A stretch of 18,354 bases of DNA from assembly GCA_030454085.1 (NCBI GenBank), contig JAKDJD010000043.1:1-18354 (forward strand), written 5' to 3'. This document shows positions 10,338 through 16,682 of the stretch, one piece after another. The notes beneath the pieces were generated by a model that saw only the letters and a list, made by a program, of their open reading frames with translations, had not been told where the DNA came from and ran no database searches. The stretch's first letter is position 1. Every line of letters starts with the position of its first letter. The translations under genes were made by a program, and so were the position numbers. This stretch comes from Kocuria sp. GTDB lineage: Bacteria > Actinomycetota > Actinomycetes > Actinomycetales > Micrococcaceae.

Positions 10338-10363
10338 CCTACCGGAGACGAAGTCTCCATAGG
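10338..10363 (-). promoter_or_regulatory. Hairpin in the dnaN leader
   Basis: GGAGAC (10344-10349) and GTCTCC (10353-10358) form a 6-bp stem with a GAA loop (TTC on the dnaN strand). After a small internal loop it is extended by CCTA/TAGG (10338-10341 with 10360-10363). It lies about 45-70 bases upstream of the dnaN GTG. No T run follows on either strand, so a terminator is unlikely. Confidence 0.35.
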
Positions 10364-10436
10364 ATTCTTGTAATTACCGATTCTCTGGGCGGTCCGGTGG
10401 TCGAACCTGGTCCCGCCGGCAGGCCCCGGAATGAAA

Positions 10437-10483
10437 CTTTGTTATTTGGAATGATCTCTTTAAACGATGGGTAGTGTTAATAA
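10437..10483. other. AT-rich candidate DNA unwinding element
   Basis: This stretch is clearly richer in A and T than its surroundings, with TTTGTTATTT, CTTTAAAC and GTTAATAA. It directly adjoins the two perfect or near-perfect tandem DnaA boxes. It is the most plausible duplex-opening site in the window; the assignment rests on composition and position only. Confidence 0.55.
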
Positions 10484-10487
10484 CCCG

Positions 10488-10505
10488 TGTGGATACTGTG
10501 GATAA
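10488..10505 (-). other. Two abutting DnaA boxes in oriC
   Basis: TGTGGATAC (10488-10496) is followed without a gap by TGTGGATAA (10497-10505). The second is the exact reverse complement of the consensus TTATCCACA; the first differs at one position. A GC-rich CCCG and then the trio-like repeats lie on the left side. Confidence 0.85.
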
Positions 10506-10631
10506 CCGCCTCGATCCGCACCAGGATGCCATCGAGTCTGTAGAGAATTTGTGGTTTAAATCGAGGTCCCCGGTGGAGCCGATGTGAAGAGCTTCGGGCG
10601 CTCTGACAGCGACTCCACAGCACCGGCCCAA

Positions 10632-10733
10632 CTGTCCACTTATGCTCCACAGAAAAGGGGCTATGGTCCACAGGGTTTTCCACAGGTGTTAATAAACAGG
10701 CTCTGGGGCGGTATTCCGCGGAACTGTGGACAG
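10632..10733. other. Cluster of degenerate DnaA boxes near the dnaA stop
   Basis: Five 9-mers resemble TTRTCCACA: CTGTCCACT (10632), TGCTCCACA (10643), TGGTCCACA (10664), TTTTCCACA (10676) and the reverse copy TGTGGACAG (10725). Most have one or two mismatches. Together they form a typical low-affinity array for cooperative DnaA loading. Confidence 0.65.
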
Positions 10734-10736
10734 AAG

Positions 10737-12416
10737 TCAGCCTTCGCGCTGCTGTTGCTTGATGCGGTTGGTCAGCTCGGTGACCTGATTGAAGATCTGC
10801 CTGCGTTCGGCCATGAGCTTCCGGATCTTGCGATCGGCGTGCATCACGGTCGTATGATCGCGGCCCCCGAATTCCTGGCCGATTTTCGGCAGGGACATGT
10901 CGGTCAGCTCGCGGAGCAAATACATGGCGATCTGGCGGGCCGTCACGAGTGTCCTGTTGCGAGACTTGCTGCGCAGCTCTTCCAGAGAAATCTCGAAGTA
11001 GTTGGCGGTTTGGCCCAAGATCGCGGACGCGGTGATTTCCGGGACGCTGTCATCCGTGATGAGGTCCTTGAGCACCAGTTCCGCCAACGGAAGATCGACG
11101 CGTTGCTTGTTCAGCGAAGCGAAGGCCGTGACCCGGATTAGGGCGCCCTCGAGCTCGCGGATATTCGTGGTGATGTTGGAGGCGATGTATTCCATGACGT
11201 CACCGGGCGCATCCAGATTCTCGTTCTGGGCCTTCTTCCTGAGGATCGCGATGCGGGTCTCCAGCTCAGGTGGCTGGACATCCGTGATCAGTCCCCATTC
11301 GAAGCGCGACCGCATACGTTCTGCAAAGCCCGAGAGCTGTTTGGGCGGCAGATCCGAGGTGATCACGATCTGCTTCTTGTGGTTGTGCAGCGCGTTGAAC
11401 GTATGGAAGAACTCTTCCTGGGTGTGCTCCTTGCCCGCGAGGAACTGGATGTCGTCAATGAGCAACAGGTCGACATTGCGGTAGATCTGCTTGAAACTCG
11501 ATCCCTCGTCGTCGCGGATGGAGTTGATGAAATCGTTGGTAAATTCCTCGGAGTTCACATACCGAACCCGGTGATTCGGATAGAACCGCTTGGCGTAGTG
11601 GCCGATCGCGTGCAGAAGGTGGGTCTTTCCGAGCCCGGAATCCCCGTACACGAACAAAGGGTTGTACGCGCTGGCCGGATTCTCCGCCACGGCCAGAGCC
11701 GCGGCATGAGCAAAGCGGTTGGACTGACCGATCACGAAGGTGTCGAACATGTACTTGTCGTTCAGACGGGCCGAGCTGTCCCATTCGATATCACCCTGAG
11801 AACGCTCATATGATTCCCTCGGAATATCTCGCTCCTGGGCGGGCGGATCGACCCGGGGAGCAGGCAACTGGACCTCATCGCTGTGTGCTCCGGAGGCGAG
11901 ATCCGTGGACTGCCTGTCCAGAGGCGACGTGTGCGACGAGGCATGTCCGCGCTCGGCTTCGAGCTCATTGATTGGTGGGATCGGTACGCCGGAGACGGTG
12001 ACCGAATTCTTTTGATTGAGCGACGGTTCGTGCTGAGGAGCGCTTCCAGCCGACGCGGCGGCCGGGGCGGCGTCGTTGTTCCTGGAATCGGCCCGGGGCT
12101 GCTCGGCAGCGGTGGGCGAAGCCGTCGACTGCGGTTCGGAGACATCCATCTCCGGATCGATCACGAAGGCTTCCGTGATGTTCTCTCCGAATGACGTCGA
12201 AATCGCGTCCTTGAATGCCTCATGGATATCCGACTGGAAGATCCCGCGGGTGAACTCGTTCGGGACAGCAACGATGAGCGTCGTTCCGAAAAGGCCTTGG
12301 GGCTTGGCGAGGGGAAGAAAAGCACGCAAGCGGCGGGCGATGGCGGCGTTTGCCTGGAGATCAGCAATGCAGGCGTCCCACTGGGCCTGGATCTCGTTGT
12401 TGCCCTGAATGCTCAC
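10737..12416 (-). CDS. dnaA: Chromosomal replication initiator protein DnaA
   Basis: DnaA is the AAA+ ATPase that binds DnaA boxes, melts the origin and recruits the helicase. I chose GTG 12416 (559 residues): an AAGGAG site stands 4 bases upstream and the protein begins [20 protein letters not shown] like family domain I. The open frame runs a further 39 codons upstream, but those lack homology-like sequence. Domain I covers about 1-95. A Ser/Ala/Pro/Asp-rich linker (domain II) runs to about 215. The AAA+ domain has Walker A GDSGLGKT at 258-265 and Walker [11 protein letters not shown]. Domain IV ends with the box-reading [15 protein letters not shown] near 515-530. Nearby DnaA boxes upstream suggest autoregulation. 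Confidence 0.98.
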   Translation of the reverse strand: MSIQGNNEIQAQWDACIADLQANAAIARRLRAFLPLAKPQGLFGTTLIVAVPNEFTRGIFQSDIHEAFKDAISTSFGENITEAFVIDPEMDVSEPQSTASPTAAEQPRADSRNNDAAPAAASAGSAPQHEPSLNQKNSVTVSGVPIPPINELEAERGHASSHTSPLDRQSTDLASGAHSDEVQLPAPRVDPPAQERDIPRESYERSQGDIEWDSSARLNDKYMFDTFVIGQSNRFAHAAALAVAENPASAYNPLFVYGDSGLGKTHLLHAIGHYAKRFYPNHRVRYVNSEEFTNDFINSIRDDEGSSFKQIYRNVDLLLIDDIQFLAGKEHTQEEFFHTFNALHNHKKQIVITSDLPPKQLSGFAERMRSRFEWGLITDVQPPELETRIAILRKKAQNENLDAPGDVMEYIASNITTNIRELEGALIRVTAFASLNKQRVDLPLAELVLKDLITDDSVPEITASAILGQTANYFEISLEELRSKSRNRTLVTARQIAMYLLRELTDMSLPKIGQEFGGRDHTTVMHADRKIRKLMAERRQIFNQVTELTNRIKQQQREG

Positions 12417-12551
12417 TGTTCTCCTTGTAATCGAGGGGGACATCTGACACAGCCTTCGCGACATCCGCGAACCCTGCGCCCGGTCCGGCAGGACGCGGAA
12501 ACAGCAGAGAATGACGATGTCCAGGCTGCTCATCCACGGGCTGTACCCAAG

Positions 12552-12592
12552 TTCTCCACATCGTTCTCCACAGCTGTGGATAATGTGGATAA
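12552..12592. other. DnaA-box cluster upstream of dnaA
   Basis: Two copies of TTCTCCACA (12552-12560 and 12564-12572; one mismatch each) point one way. Two exact TGTGGATAA boxes (12575-12583 and 12584-12592) abut each other and point the other way. The cluster lies between the probable dnaA promoter and the dnaA start, the expected place for DnaA autorepression, and could also belong to the origin. Confidence 0.85.
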
Positions 12593-12650
12593 CCGTGGAT
12601 GGCTCTAGCTAGCTTAGGACATAAATCTGGGCGTCTGACGCTCGAATTCG

Positions 12651-12684
12651 CGGGAAACTGTAATCACAGGTTTGTAGTTTCCCG
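12651..12684. promoter_or_regulatory. Nine-base inverted repeat upstream of dnaA
   Basis: CGGGAAACT (12651-12659) is perfectly inverted as AGTTTCCCG (12676-12684) around a 16-base centre that itself contains CTGT/ACAG. A competing pairing, CGCGGGA (12649-12655) with TCCCGCG (12688-12694), also exists. It sits just upstream of the putative dnaA -35. An operator or a folded RNA are both possible. Confidence 0.35.
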
Positions 12685-12722
12685 TCATCCCGCGGCCTGT
12701 GGGCCGGCAAAAAATTTTGGGA

Positions 12723-12731
12723 TTATCCACA
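12723..12731 (+). other. DnaA box beside an A/T block
   Basis: An exact TTATCCACA, four bases after an AAAAAATTTT block in otherwise GC-rich DNA. It is about 130 bases from the main cluster upstream of dnaA. Confidence 0.75.
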
Positions 12732-12843
12732 GCTGTGTATCGAGTCGAATGCACAACGTGGTGGGTCCGGCGGAGCGATGAATCGCGTGGCATGACTCGA
12801 AGGTGTTCTTCGTCGCTGGACGTCGGTCCGCGGGGCCCGGGAC

Positions 12844-12873
12844 TTGACCACCAGCTCGGTGTGCTCGTATTGT
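12844..12873 (+). promoter_or_regulatory. Probable rpmH promoter
   Basis: TTGACC (12844-12849) and TATTGT (12868-12873) lie 18 bases apart and are close to the housekeeping sigma consensus. No other pair upstream of rpmH is as good. Transcription would start near 12880, leaving a leader of about 180 bases. It would drive rpmH and probably rnpA-yidD-yidC. Confidence 0.6.
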
Positions 12874-13062
12874 TTGTTAGTCGTCTGTGCGTCGGATTAT
12901 GCCCGCGTGCCCGATTCCGCCGTCTTCTGAGACCCGGAGGGCAGCAGAACTCCGACGGCGCAGCAGAACCGAAAGCGCCTGCCTCGTGTTCCTTCGCATG
13001 AACATCGCCCGCAAGGTCCCCTGAACGGGCAGGCCCGAACAAACAGTCTTGGAGTTACCACA

Positions 13063-13200
13063 GTGAGCAAGCGGACTTTTCAGCCGAATAACCGCCGTCG
13101 TGCCAAGAAGCACGGCTTCCGTCTTCGTATGCGCACCCGCGCCGGCCGTGCCATCCTGGCGAACCGCCGTTCCAAGGGTCGCGCTTCCGTTTCGGCCTAA
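13063..13200 (+). CDS. rpmH: 50S ribosomal protein L34
   Basis: This 45-residue, strongly basic protein of the large ribosomal subunit starts [20 protein letters not shown] and continues with [11 protein letters not shown] and RRSKGR, the universal L34 pattern. The start is GTG 13063 with TTGGAG upstream. It is the first gene to the right of dnaA, as in most bacteria, and precedes rnpA by 95 bases that contain two hairpins. The long leader and good promoter fit a highly expressed gene. Confidence 0.98.
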   Translation: MSKRTFQPNNRRRAKKHGFRLRMRTRAGRAILANRRSKGRASVSA

Positions 13201-13206
13201 CCGACT

Positions 13207-13262
13207 CCCCTCTCGAAGGGGCGTCTCCTGAGTCATGGTCACCTCCGGGGCCGAGACTCAGG
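13207..13262 (+). promoter_or_regulatory. Two hairpins between rpmH and rnpA
   Basis: The first, CCCCT/AGGGG (13207-13211 with 13217-13221), has a 5-base loop and starts 6 bases after the rpmH stop. The second, CCTGAGTC/GACTCAGG (13227-13234 with 13255-13262), is a perfect 8-bp stem with a 20-base loop. Neither has a T run. They could reduce read-through or mark RNA processing between the abundant L34 message and the low-level rnpA message. Confidence 0.45.
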
Positions 13263-13295
13263 TGCCATCCGGTTTCGCGTTGAAGGAGCCATGAC

Positions 13296-13697
13296 GTGCT
13301 GGCACAACAGCACCGAATGAGGACGTCCACACAGTTCTCAATGACTACACGTTCCGGCGTCCGAAGCGGACGCCGGAACTTAGTTCTATATGCGAGCCGA
13401 TCAGAGAGTTCATCTCCCAGCATCGCCGGATTCGTGGTGTCGAAAGCCGTGGGCAACGCCGTCGTGCGCAACAGGGTCAAGAGAAGACTCCGCGAGTTGG
13501 CCGCAGAATCCGTGCGGGAGAAACCGAACGGCCTCGCGTTCGTCGTCCGGGCGTTGCCGGCGTCAGCCGATGCCACGTGGGACGATCTTGCCCGCGACTA
13601 CCGCAGCGCACGCCGCAGTCTCCGGAAGAAGCTCGGTGAACCGGATCGCGAAGAAGGCCGTGAACACTCGATCATCGGCGCACGTGATGAACAGTGA
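13296..13697 (+). CDS. rnpA: Ribonuclease P protein component
   Basis: RnpA is the small basic protein that binds RNase P RNA and helps it cut tRNA leaders. The 133 residues contain the signature GNAVVRNRVKRRLRELA (about 53-69) after the FVVSKAVG strand, with many Arg residues throughout. The start is GTG 13296, placed 8 bases after AAGGAG; the ATG at 13291 is out of frame. The acidic and basic tail after residue 110 is variable in the family. yidD begins inside its last codons. Confidence 0.95.
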   Translation: MLAQQHRMRTSTQFSMTTRSGVRSGRRNLVLYASRSESSSPSIAGFVVSKAVGNAVVRNRVKRRLRELAAESVREKPNGLAFVVRALPASADATWDDLARDYRSARRSLRKKLGEPDREEGREHSIIGARDEQ

Positions 13698-14115
13698 ACA
13701 CGGAATGAGCCAGAATCCGCCGGACAAATCCCCGGAAGAGCGTCTCGCATCGGCACCGAGAGAGTACGTGCACCCGGCTGGATGGGTTCAGGCCCTGTGG
13801 ACTTTTCCTCAAAATCTCGCGATCGCGTTCCTCCGAGCGTACCGACGGATCATCTCTCCCCTGTACGGAGATGTCTGCAGGTATTTTCCGACCTGTTCGG
13901 CCTACGGGCTCGAAGCGATCGCCGTCCACGGTCTCGTCCGAGGAACCGGTCTGACCGTGAGACGATTGTTGAGGTGTCACCCCTGGGCAACCGGAGGTGT
14001 GGACCCCGTGCCCGCCGGTCGGCGCATATTCGCGCCGGGACGCGAACCGAAGATCTTGCTGTTGAACCATCCGCCAGAAGCGGAGAACACGATGCCCCAC
14101 CAGCCTCGGGGCTAG
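13687..14115 (+). CDS. yidD: Membrane protein insertion efficiency factor YidD
   Basis: YidD is a small membrane-associated protein that assists YidC-dependent insertion. From the ATG at 13687 it has 142 residues. The family core is plain: FLRAYRRIISPLYG, then CRYFPTCSAYGLEAI with Cys64 and Cys70, and RCHPWATGGVDPVP with Cys97. The start is uncertain: GTG 13684 and ATG 13705 are in frame too, and none has a strong ribosome site. An 11-base overlap with rnpA favours coupled translation. The last 25 residues are a hydrophilic tail. The yidC ribosome site overlaps its stop codon. Confidence 0.93.
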   Translation: MNSEHGMSQNPPDKSPEERLASAPREYVHPAGWVQALWTFPQNLAIAFLRAYRRIISPLYGDVCRYFPTCSAYGLEAIAVHGLVRGTGLTVRRLLRCHPWATGGVDPVPAGRRIFAPGREPKILLLNHPPEAENTMPHQPRG

Positions 14116-14128
14116 GAGTCAATTCCTG

Positions 14129-15103
14129 ATGAATCCAATCGACATCATTCTGTGGCCCTTCAAATGGATCGTCTCCGCGGTCCTGTGGGTCTTCCACAGT
14201 TTGTTCACTGCCATTGGCATGGATCCGGCCTCCGGTTGGACGTGGGTCCTCGCCATCGTGTTCATGACCTTCGTCATGCGTATCCTGACGGTCCCGTTGT
14301 TCCTGAAGCAGATCAAATCCATGCGCGGCATGCAGGAGCTTCAGCCCGAAATGGCAAAGATCCAGGCCAAGTACAAGGGAAAGAAAGACCAGCTGTCCCG
14401 CCAGGCCATGGCACAGGAACAGATGGCCCTGTACAAGAGCAAGGGAGCCAATCCCCTCTCGTCGTGTTTCCCGATCATCGTGCAGATGCCCGTGTTCTTC
14501 GGACTCCTGCAGGTTCTCCGCGGGGTTCCCGCGGCCTCGGGAAATCACGAAGGAATCCTGGTCCTTTCGGCCAACATGGTCCACCAGTTCAACGACGCCT
14601 TCATCCTCGGCGCGCCCCTGTTCTCGACGCTGACTCATCCGGGCAACGGTAACCACACCAGCACGATTGCTCTGGCCATCATCATGATCGTGGCCATGTC
14701 CTTGAGCCAGTTCATCACCCAGCGGCAGCTCACGGCCAAGAACATGAGCGCTCAGGCCAAGGAATCCCCGATGTATCGGCAGCAGCAGATGCTCATGTAT
14801 CTGTTCCCGATCATCTTCGCCGTGGGTGGCATCAACTTCCCGCTCGGTGTGCTCGTCTACTGGACCGTCTCGAACTTTTGGGCCATGGGTCAGCAGTGGT
14901 GGGTCATCCGCAACAATCCCACGGCCGGTTCCCAGGCCGAGAAAGAGCTCAACGAGCGTCGGGAGGCCAAGGGCCTGCCTCCCGTGGGAAAGAGCCGCGA
15001 GGAACACGAAGCGGAGCTCGAAGCACAGCGTGAGCGCGCCCAGGGCGGTCAGCGGAACCAGCCGGTGAGCAGAAACCGGCAGAAGAAGAAAAAGAAGAAC
15101 TAG
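14129..15103 (+). CDS. yidC: Membrane protein insertase YidC
   Basis: YidC inserts and folds inner-membrane proteins, alone or with the Sec translocon. This 324-residue protein is the short Gram-positive form without the large periplasmic domain. Five hydrophobic segments are visible at about 12-30, 37-58, 105-128, 172-195 and 218-242. The conserved groove arginine is Arg51 in VMRILTVPLF. A cytoplasmic basic helical loop (QLQPEMAKIQAKYKGKKDQL-like) follows. The C-terminal tail after 270 is highly charged and ends in a lysine run, probably contacting the ribosome. TAGGAG at 14113-14118 overlaps the yidD stop. The family's usual lipoprotein cysteine is not apparent at the N-terminus. Confidence 0.97.
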   Translation: MNPIDIILWPFKWIVSAVLWVFHSLFTAIGMDPASGWTWVLAIVFMTFVMRILTVPLFLKQIKSMRGMQELQPEMAKIQAKYKGKKDQLSRQAMAQEQMALYKSKGANPLSSCFPIIVQMPVFFGLLQVLRGVPAASGNHEGILVLSANMVHQFNDAFILGAPLFSTLTHPGNGNHTSTIALAIIMIVAMSLSQFITQRQLTAKNMSAQAKESPMYRQQQMLMYLFPIIFAVGGINFPLGVLVYWTVSNFWAMGQQWWVIRNNPTAGSQAEKELNERREAKGLPPVGKSREEHEAELEAQRERAQGGQRNQPVSRNRQKKKKKN

Positions 15104-15222
15104 TGGGCGTGCGGCGGCTCGGAGTGTTCCATGCCGTCCACGCCGTATGCAGCTCGTGCGAGGTGCACTGAGCGGTCGAATCGATGACTGCGCCGGCTCA
15201 CCGGTGCGGAGCAGGAGAACCG

Positions 15223-15888
15223 ATGGTCGAACAGAACGAGGAAACGCCGGACCGGCCCGGGACCCAGGAGCGGACGGATGAACTTGGCACCCGGGACAAC
15301 GCTGTAGAGCCAGAAGCTACGCCGACCGAGACCACGGCAGAGGAGTCCACCGAAGGGAATGACGACGATGTCGTTTCCGACGACGACGAGGTCAGCGGCG
15401 AAGACGAGAGCGAAATCGCCGCCGATTATCTCGAAGAGCTTCTCGACATCGCGGATCTGGACGGCGACATCGACATCGAGGTCCGCCAGAACCGCGCGTA
15501 CATCTCCGTGGTGACCGAGGAGAACGACGAGGACCTGGAACTGCTGGTCGGCCGCCGTGGTGAGGTTTTGGACGCTCTTCAGGAATTGGTTCGCCTCTCC
15601 GTGTTGGCGTCCACGGGCCAGCGGTCGCGTCTGATTCTCGACGTCGCGGGGTACCGGGACCGTCGGGGAGATGAGCTGAAGACCATGGCGGAGGACGCCA
15701 TCGCCTCGGTCAAGGATTCGGGCAATGCGTACCATCTGAAGCCGTTGAGTCCGTACGAACGCAAGATCGTCCACGACATCGTGGCCGAGAACGGATTGCA
15801 CTCCGAGTCCGAAGGCGAGGGATCGAAGCGGCACATCGTCATCTCGGTCGGGGCAACAAAGGACGACGCCGTCGAGGGTGACGCGTGA
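15223..15888 (+). CDS. jag: Jag/KhpB-type KH-R3H RNA-binding protein
   Basis: This 221-residue soluble protein is likely to bind single-stranded RNA, as Jag/KhpB proteins do with their partner KhpA. I chose ATG 15223 because AGGAG lies 5 bases upstream; an in-frame ATG 39 bases earlier lacks one. Residues 1-66 are acidic and low-complexity. A KH-like domain follows at about 68-145, with YLEELLDIADLDGDIDIEV and LLVGRRGEVLDALQELVR. The R3H domain is at about 165-210 (LSPYERKIVHDIVAENGL, then SEGEGSKRHIVIS). The gene stands 119 bases after yidC and overlaps rsmG as GTGA. Confidence 0.92.
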   Translation: MVEQNEETPDRPGTQERTDELGTRDNAVEPEATPTETTAEESTEGNDDDVVSDDDEVSGEDESEIAADYLEELLDIADLDGDIDIEVRQNRAYISVVTEENDEDLELLVGRRGEVLDALQELVRLSVLASTGQRSRLILDVAGYRDRRGDELKTMAEDAIASVKDSGNAYHLKPLSPYERKIVHDIVAENGLHSESEGEGSKRHIVISVGATKDDAVEGDA

Positions 15889-16526
15889 GCTCAGAGAAGA
15901 TCGAACTGTCCGGTGAAGACCTCCTCGCGGCGACGTCCGTGTTCGGAGATCGGCTTCCCCTGGCCGAGCGCTATGTTGATCACCTGGCGACCAGCGGCAT
16001 CGAACGTGGCCTGATAGGCCCCAGGGAGCTCCCCCGCCTCTGGTCCAGGCACGTTCTCAACTGCGCTGTGGTCCAGGAGCTGATCGGGCAGGACCAGCGT
16101 GTGGCCGACGTTGGTTCCGGTGCGGGTCTGCCCGGTCTGTGCCTGGCCATCGCCCGACCCGACCTCGACATCACGCTCATCGAACCCCTCGAACGCCGGA
16201 TCATCTGGCTCGACGAGGTGATCGAGGATCTCGGGATCGAGAACGTCGATGTGCGGCGCGGGCGTGCTGAGCAATTGGTCGGTGACATCGACGTCGACGT
16301 CGTAACCGCCAGGGCTGTATCGGCTCTCGTCGGGTTGCTGGATATTACGCTGCCTCTGTTGCGAGGTACTGGCCAACTCTTGGCCCTGAAGGGCAAGTCG
16401 GCCGAGGAAGAGATCCAGAAGTCGAAGAAGAAGCTCGACAAATACGGGGTGAGGTCCGCAGGGATCGTCACGGCCGGGGATGATGTCCTCGAACAACCGA
16501 CCACAGTGGTCCAGGTCAGCCTCTGA
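15885..16526 (+). CDS. rsmG: 16S rRNA (guanine-527-N7)-methyltransferase RsmG
   Basis: RsmG uses S-adenosylmethionine to methylate G527 (E. coli numbering) in the 530 loop of 16S rRNA; loss of the enzyme gives low-level streptomycin resistance in other bacteria. The 213 residues show FGDRLPLAERYVDHLA, then the RLWSRHVLNC motif. The cofactor loop VADVGSGAGLPGLCLA lies at about 72-87, ITLIEPLERR follows, and VVTARAVSAL is near 140. The start is GTG 15885, whose GTGA overlaps the jag stop, so translation is coupled. parA follows after 156 bases. Confidence 0.97.
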   Translation: MSSEKIELSGEDLLAATSVFGDRLPLAERYVDHLATSGIERGLIGPRELPRLWSRHVLNCAVVQELIGQDQRVADVGSGAGLPGLCLAIARPDLDITLIEPLERRIIWLDEVIEDLGIENVDVRRGRAEQLVGDIDVDVVTARAVSALVGLLDITLPLLRGTGQLLALKGKSAEEEIQKSKKKLDKYGVRSAGIVTAGDDVLEQPTTVVQVSL

Positions 16527-16682
16527 ACGACCTGTGGGGTTATGCGCCCGGTTCCTGGGACGGGGGCCCGCTCCGTGGAGGGCGCTTCATCCATAAGACG
16601 GGATTGTGCCACTTCCTTAAAGCCTGAACGGGTACCCTGGATTGATGTGTAATCAAGCATCGGATCGTGAAATGGAGACCTG

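Larger units (their letters stand above)
10293..10736. other. oriC: Candidate origin of replication oriC (dnaA-dnaN gap)
   Basis: This 444-base gene-free stretch between dnaA and dnaN combines the parts expected of an origin. There is an AT-rich tract (about 10437-10483), a TAG-TGT-TAA-TAA element (10472-10483), and two abutting DnaA boxes (10488-10505). Looser boxes with one or two mismatches to TTRTCCACA lie at 10632-10640, 10643-10651, 10664-10672, 10676-10684 and, in reverse, 10725-10733. Gene orientation switches around dnaA, consistent with divergent forks. The dnaN promoter should also lie here, but I could not place it. A second box cluster lies upstream of dnaA and may be part of a bipartite origin. 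Confidence 0.85.
12417..13062. other. dnaA-rpmH divergent intergenic region
   Basis: This 646-base gap holds no convincing gene. From left to right it contains the dnaA leader, five DnaA boxes (12552-12592 and 12723-12731), and a weak dnaA promoter candidate on the minus strand: TAAGCT at 12611-12616 with TCAGAC at 12633-12638, spacing 16. Then come a 9-bp inverted repeat (12651-12684), an A/T block (AAAAAATTTT, about 12709-12718) and the rpmH promoter (12844-12873). Some 190 bases of rpmH leader follow, in which I see nothing specific. Confidence 0.75.

Noticed and set aside
12417..12533. 39-codon N-terminal extension of DnaA
   Set aside because: GTG 12416 has a clear AAGGAG site and matches the family N-terminus; the extension would cover leader DNA next to the DnaA boxes.
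13850..15007. 385-codon minus-strand frame opposite yidD and yidC
   Set aside because: His/Asp/Glu-rich shadow product of conserved genes; no support for translation.
16633..16638. TACCCT as the -10 of a parA promoter
   Set aside because: It fits the TAnnnT pattern, but no acceptable -35 lies 16-18 bases upstream.
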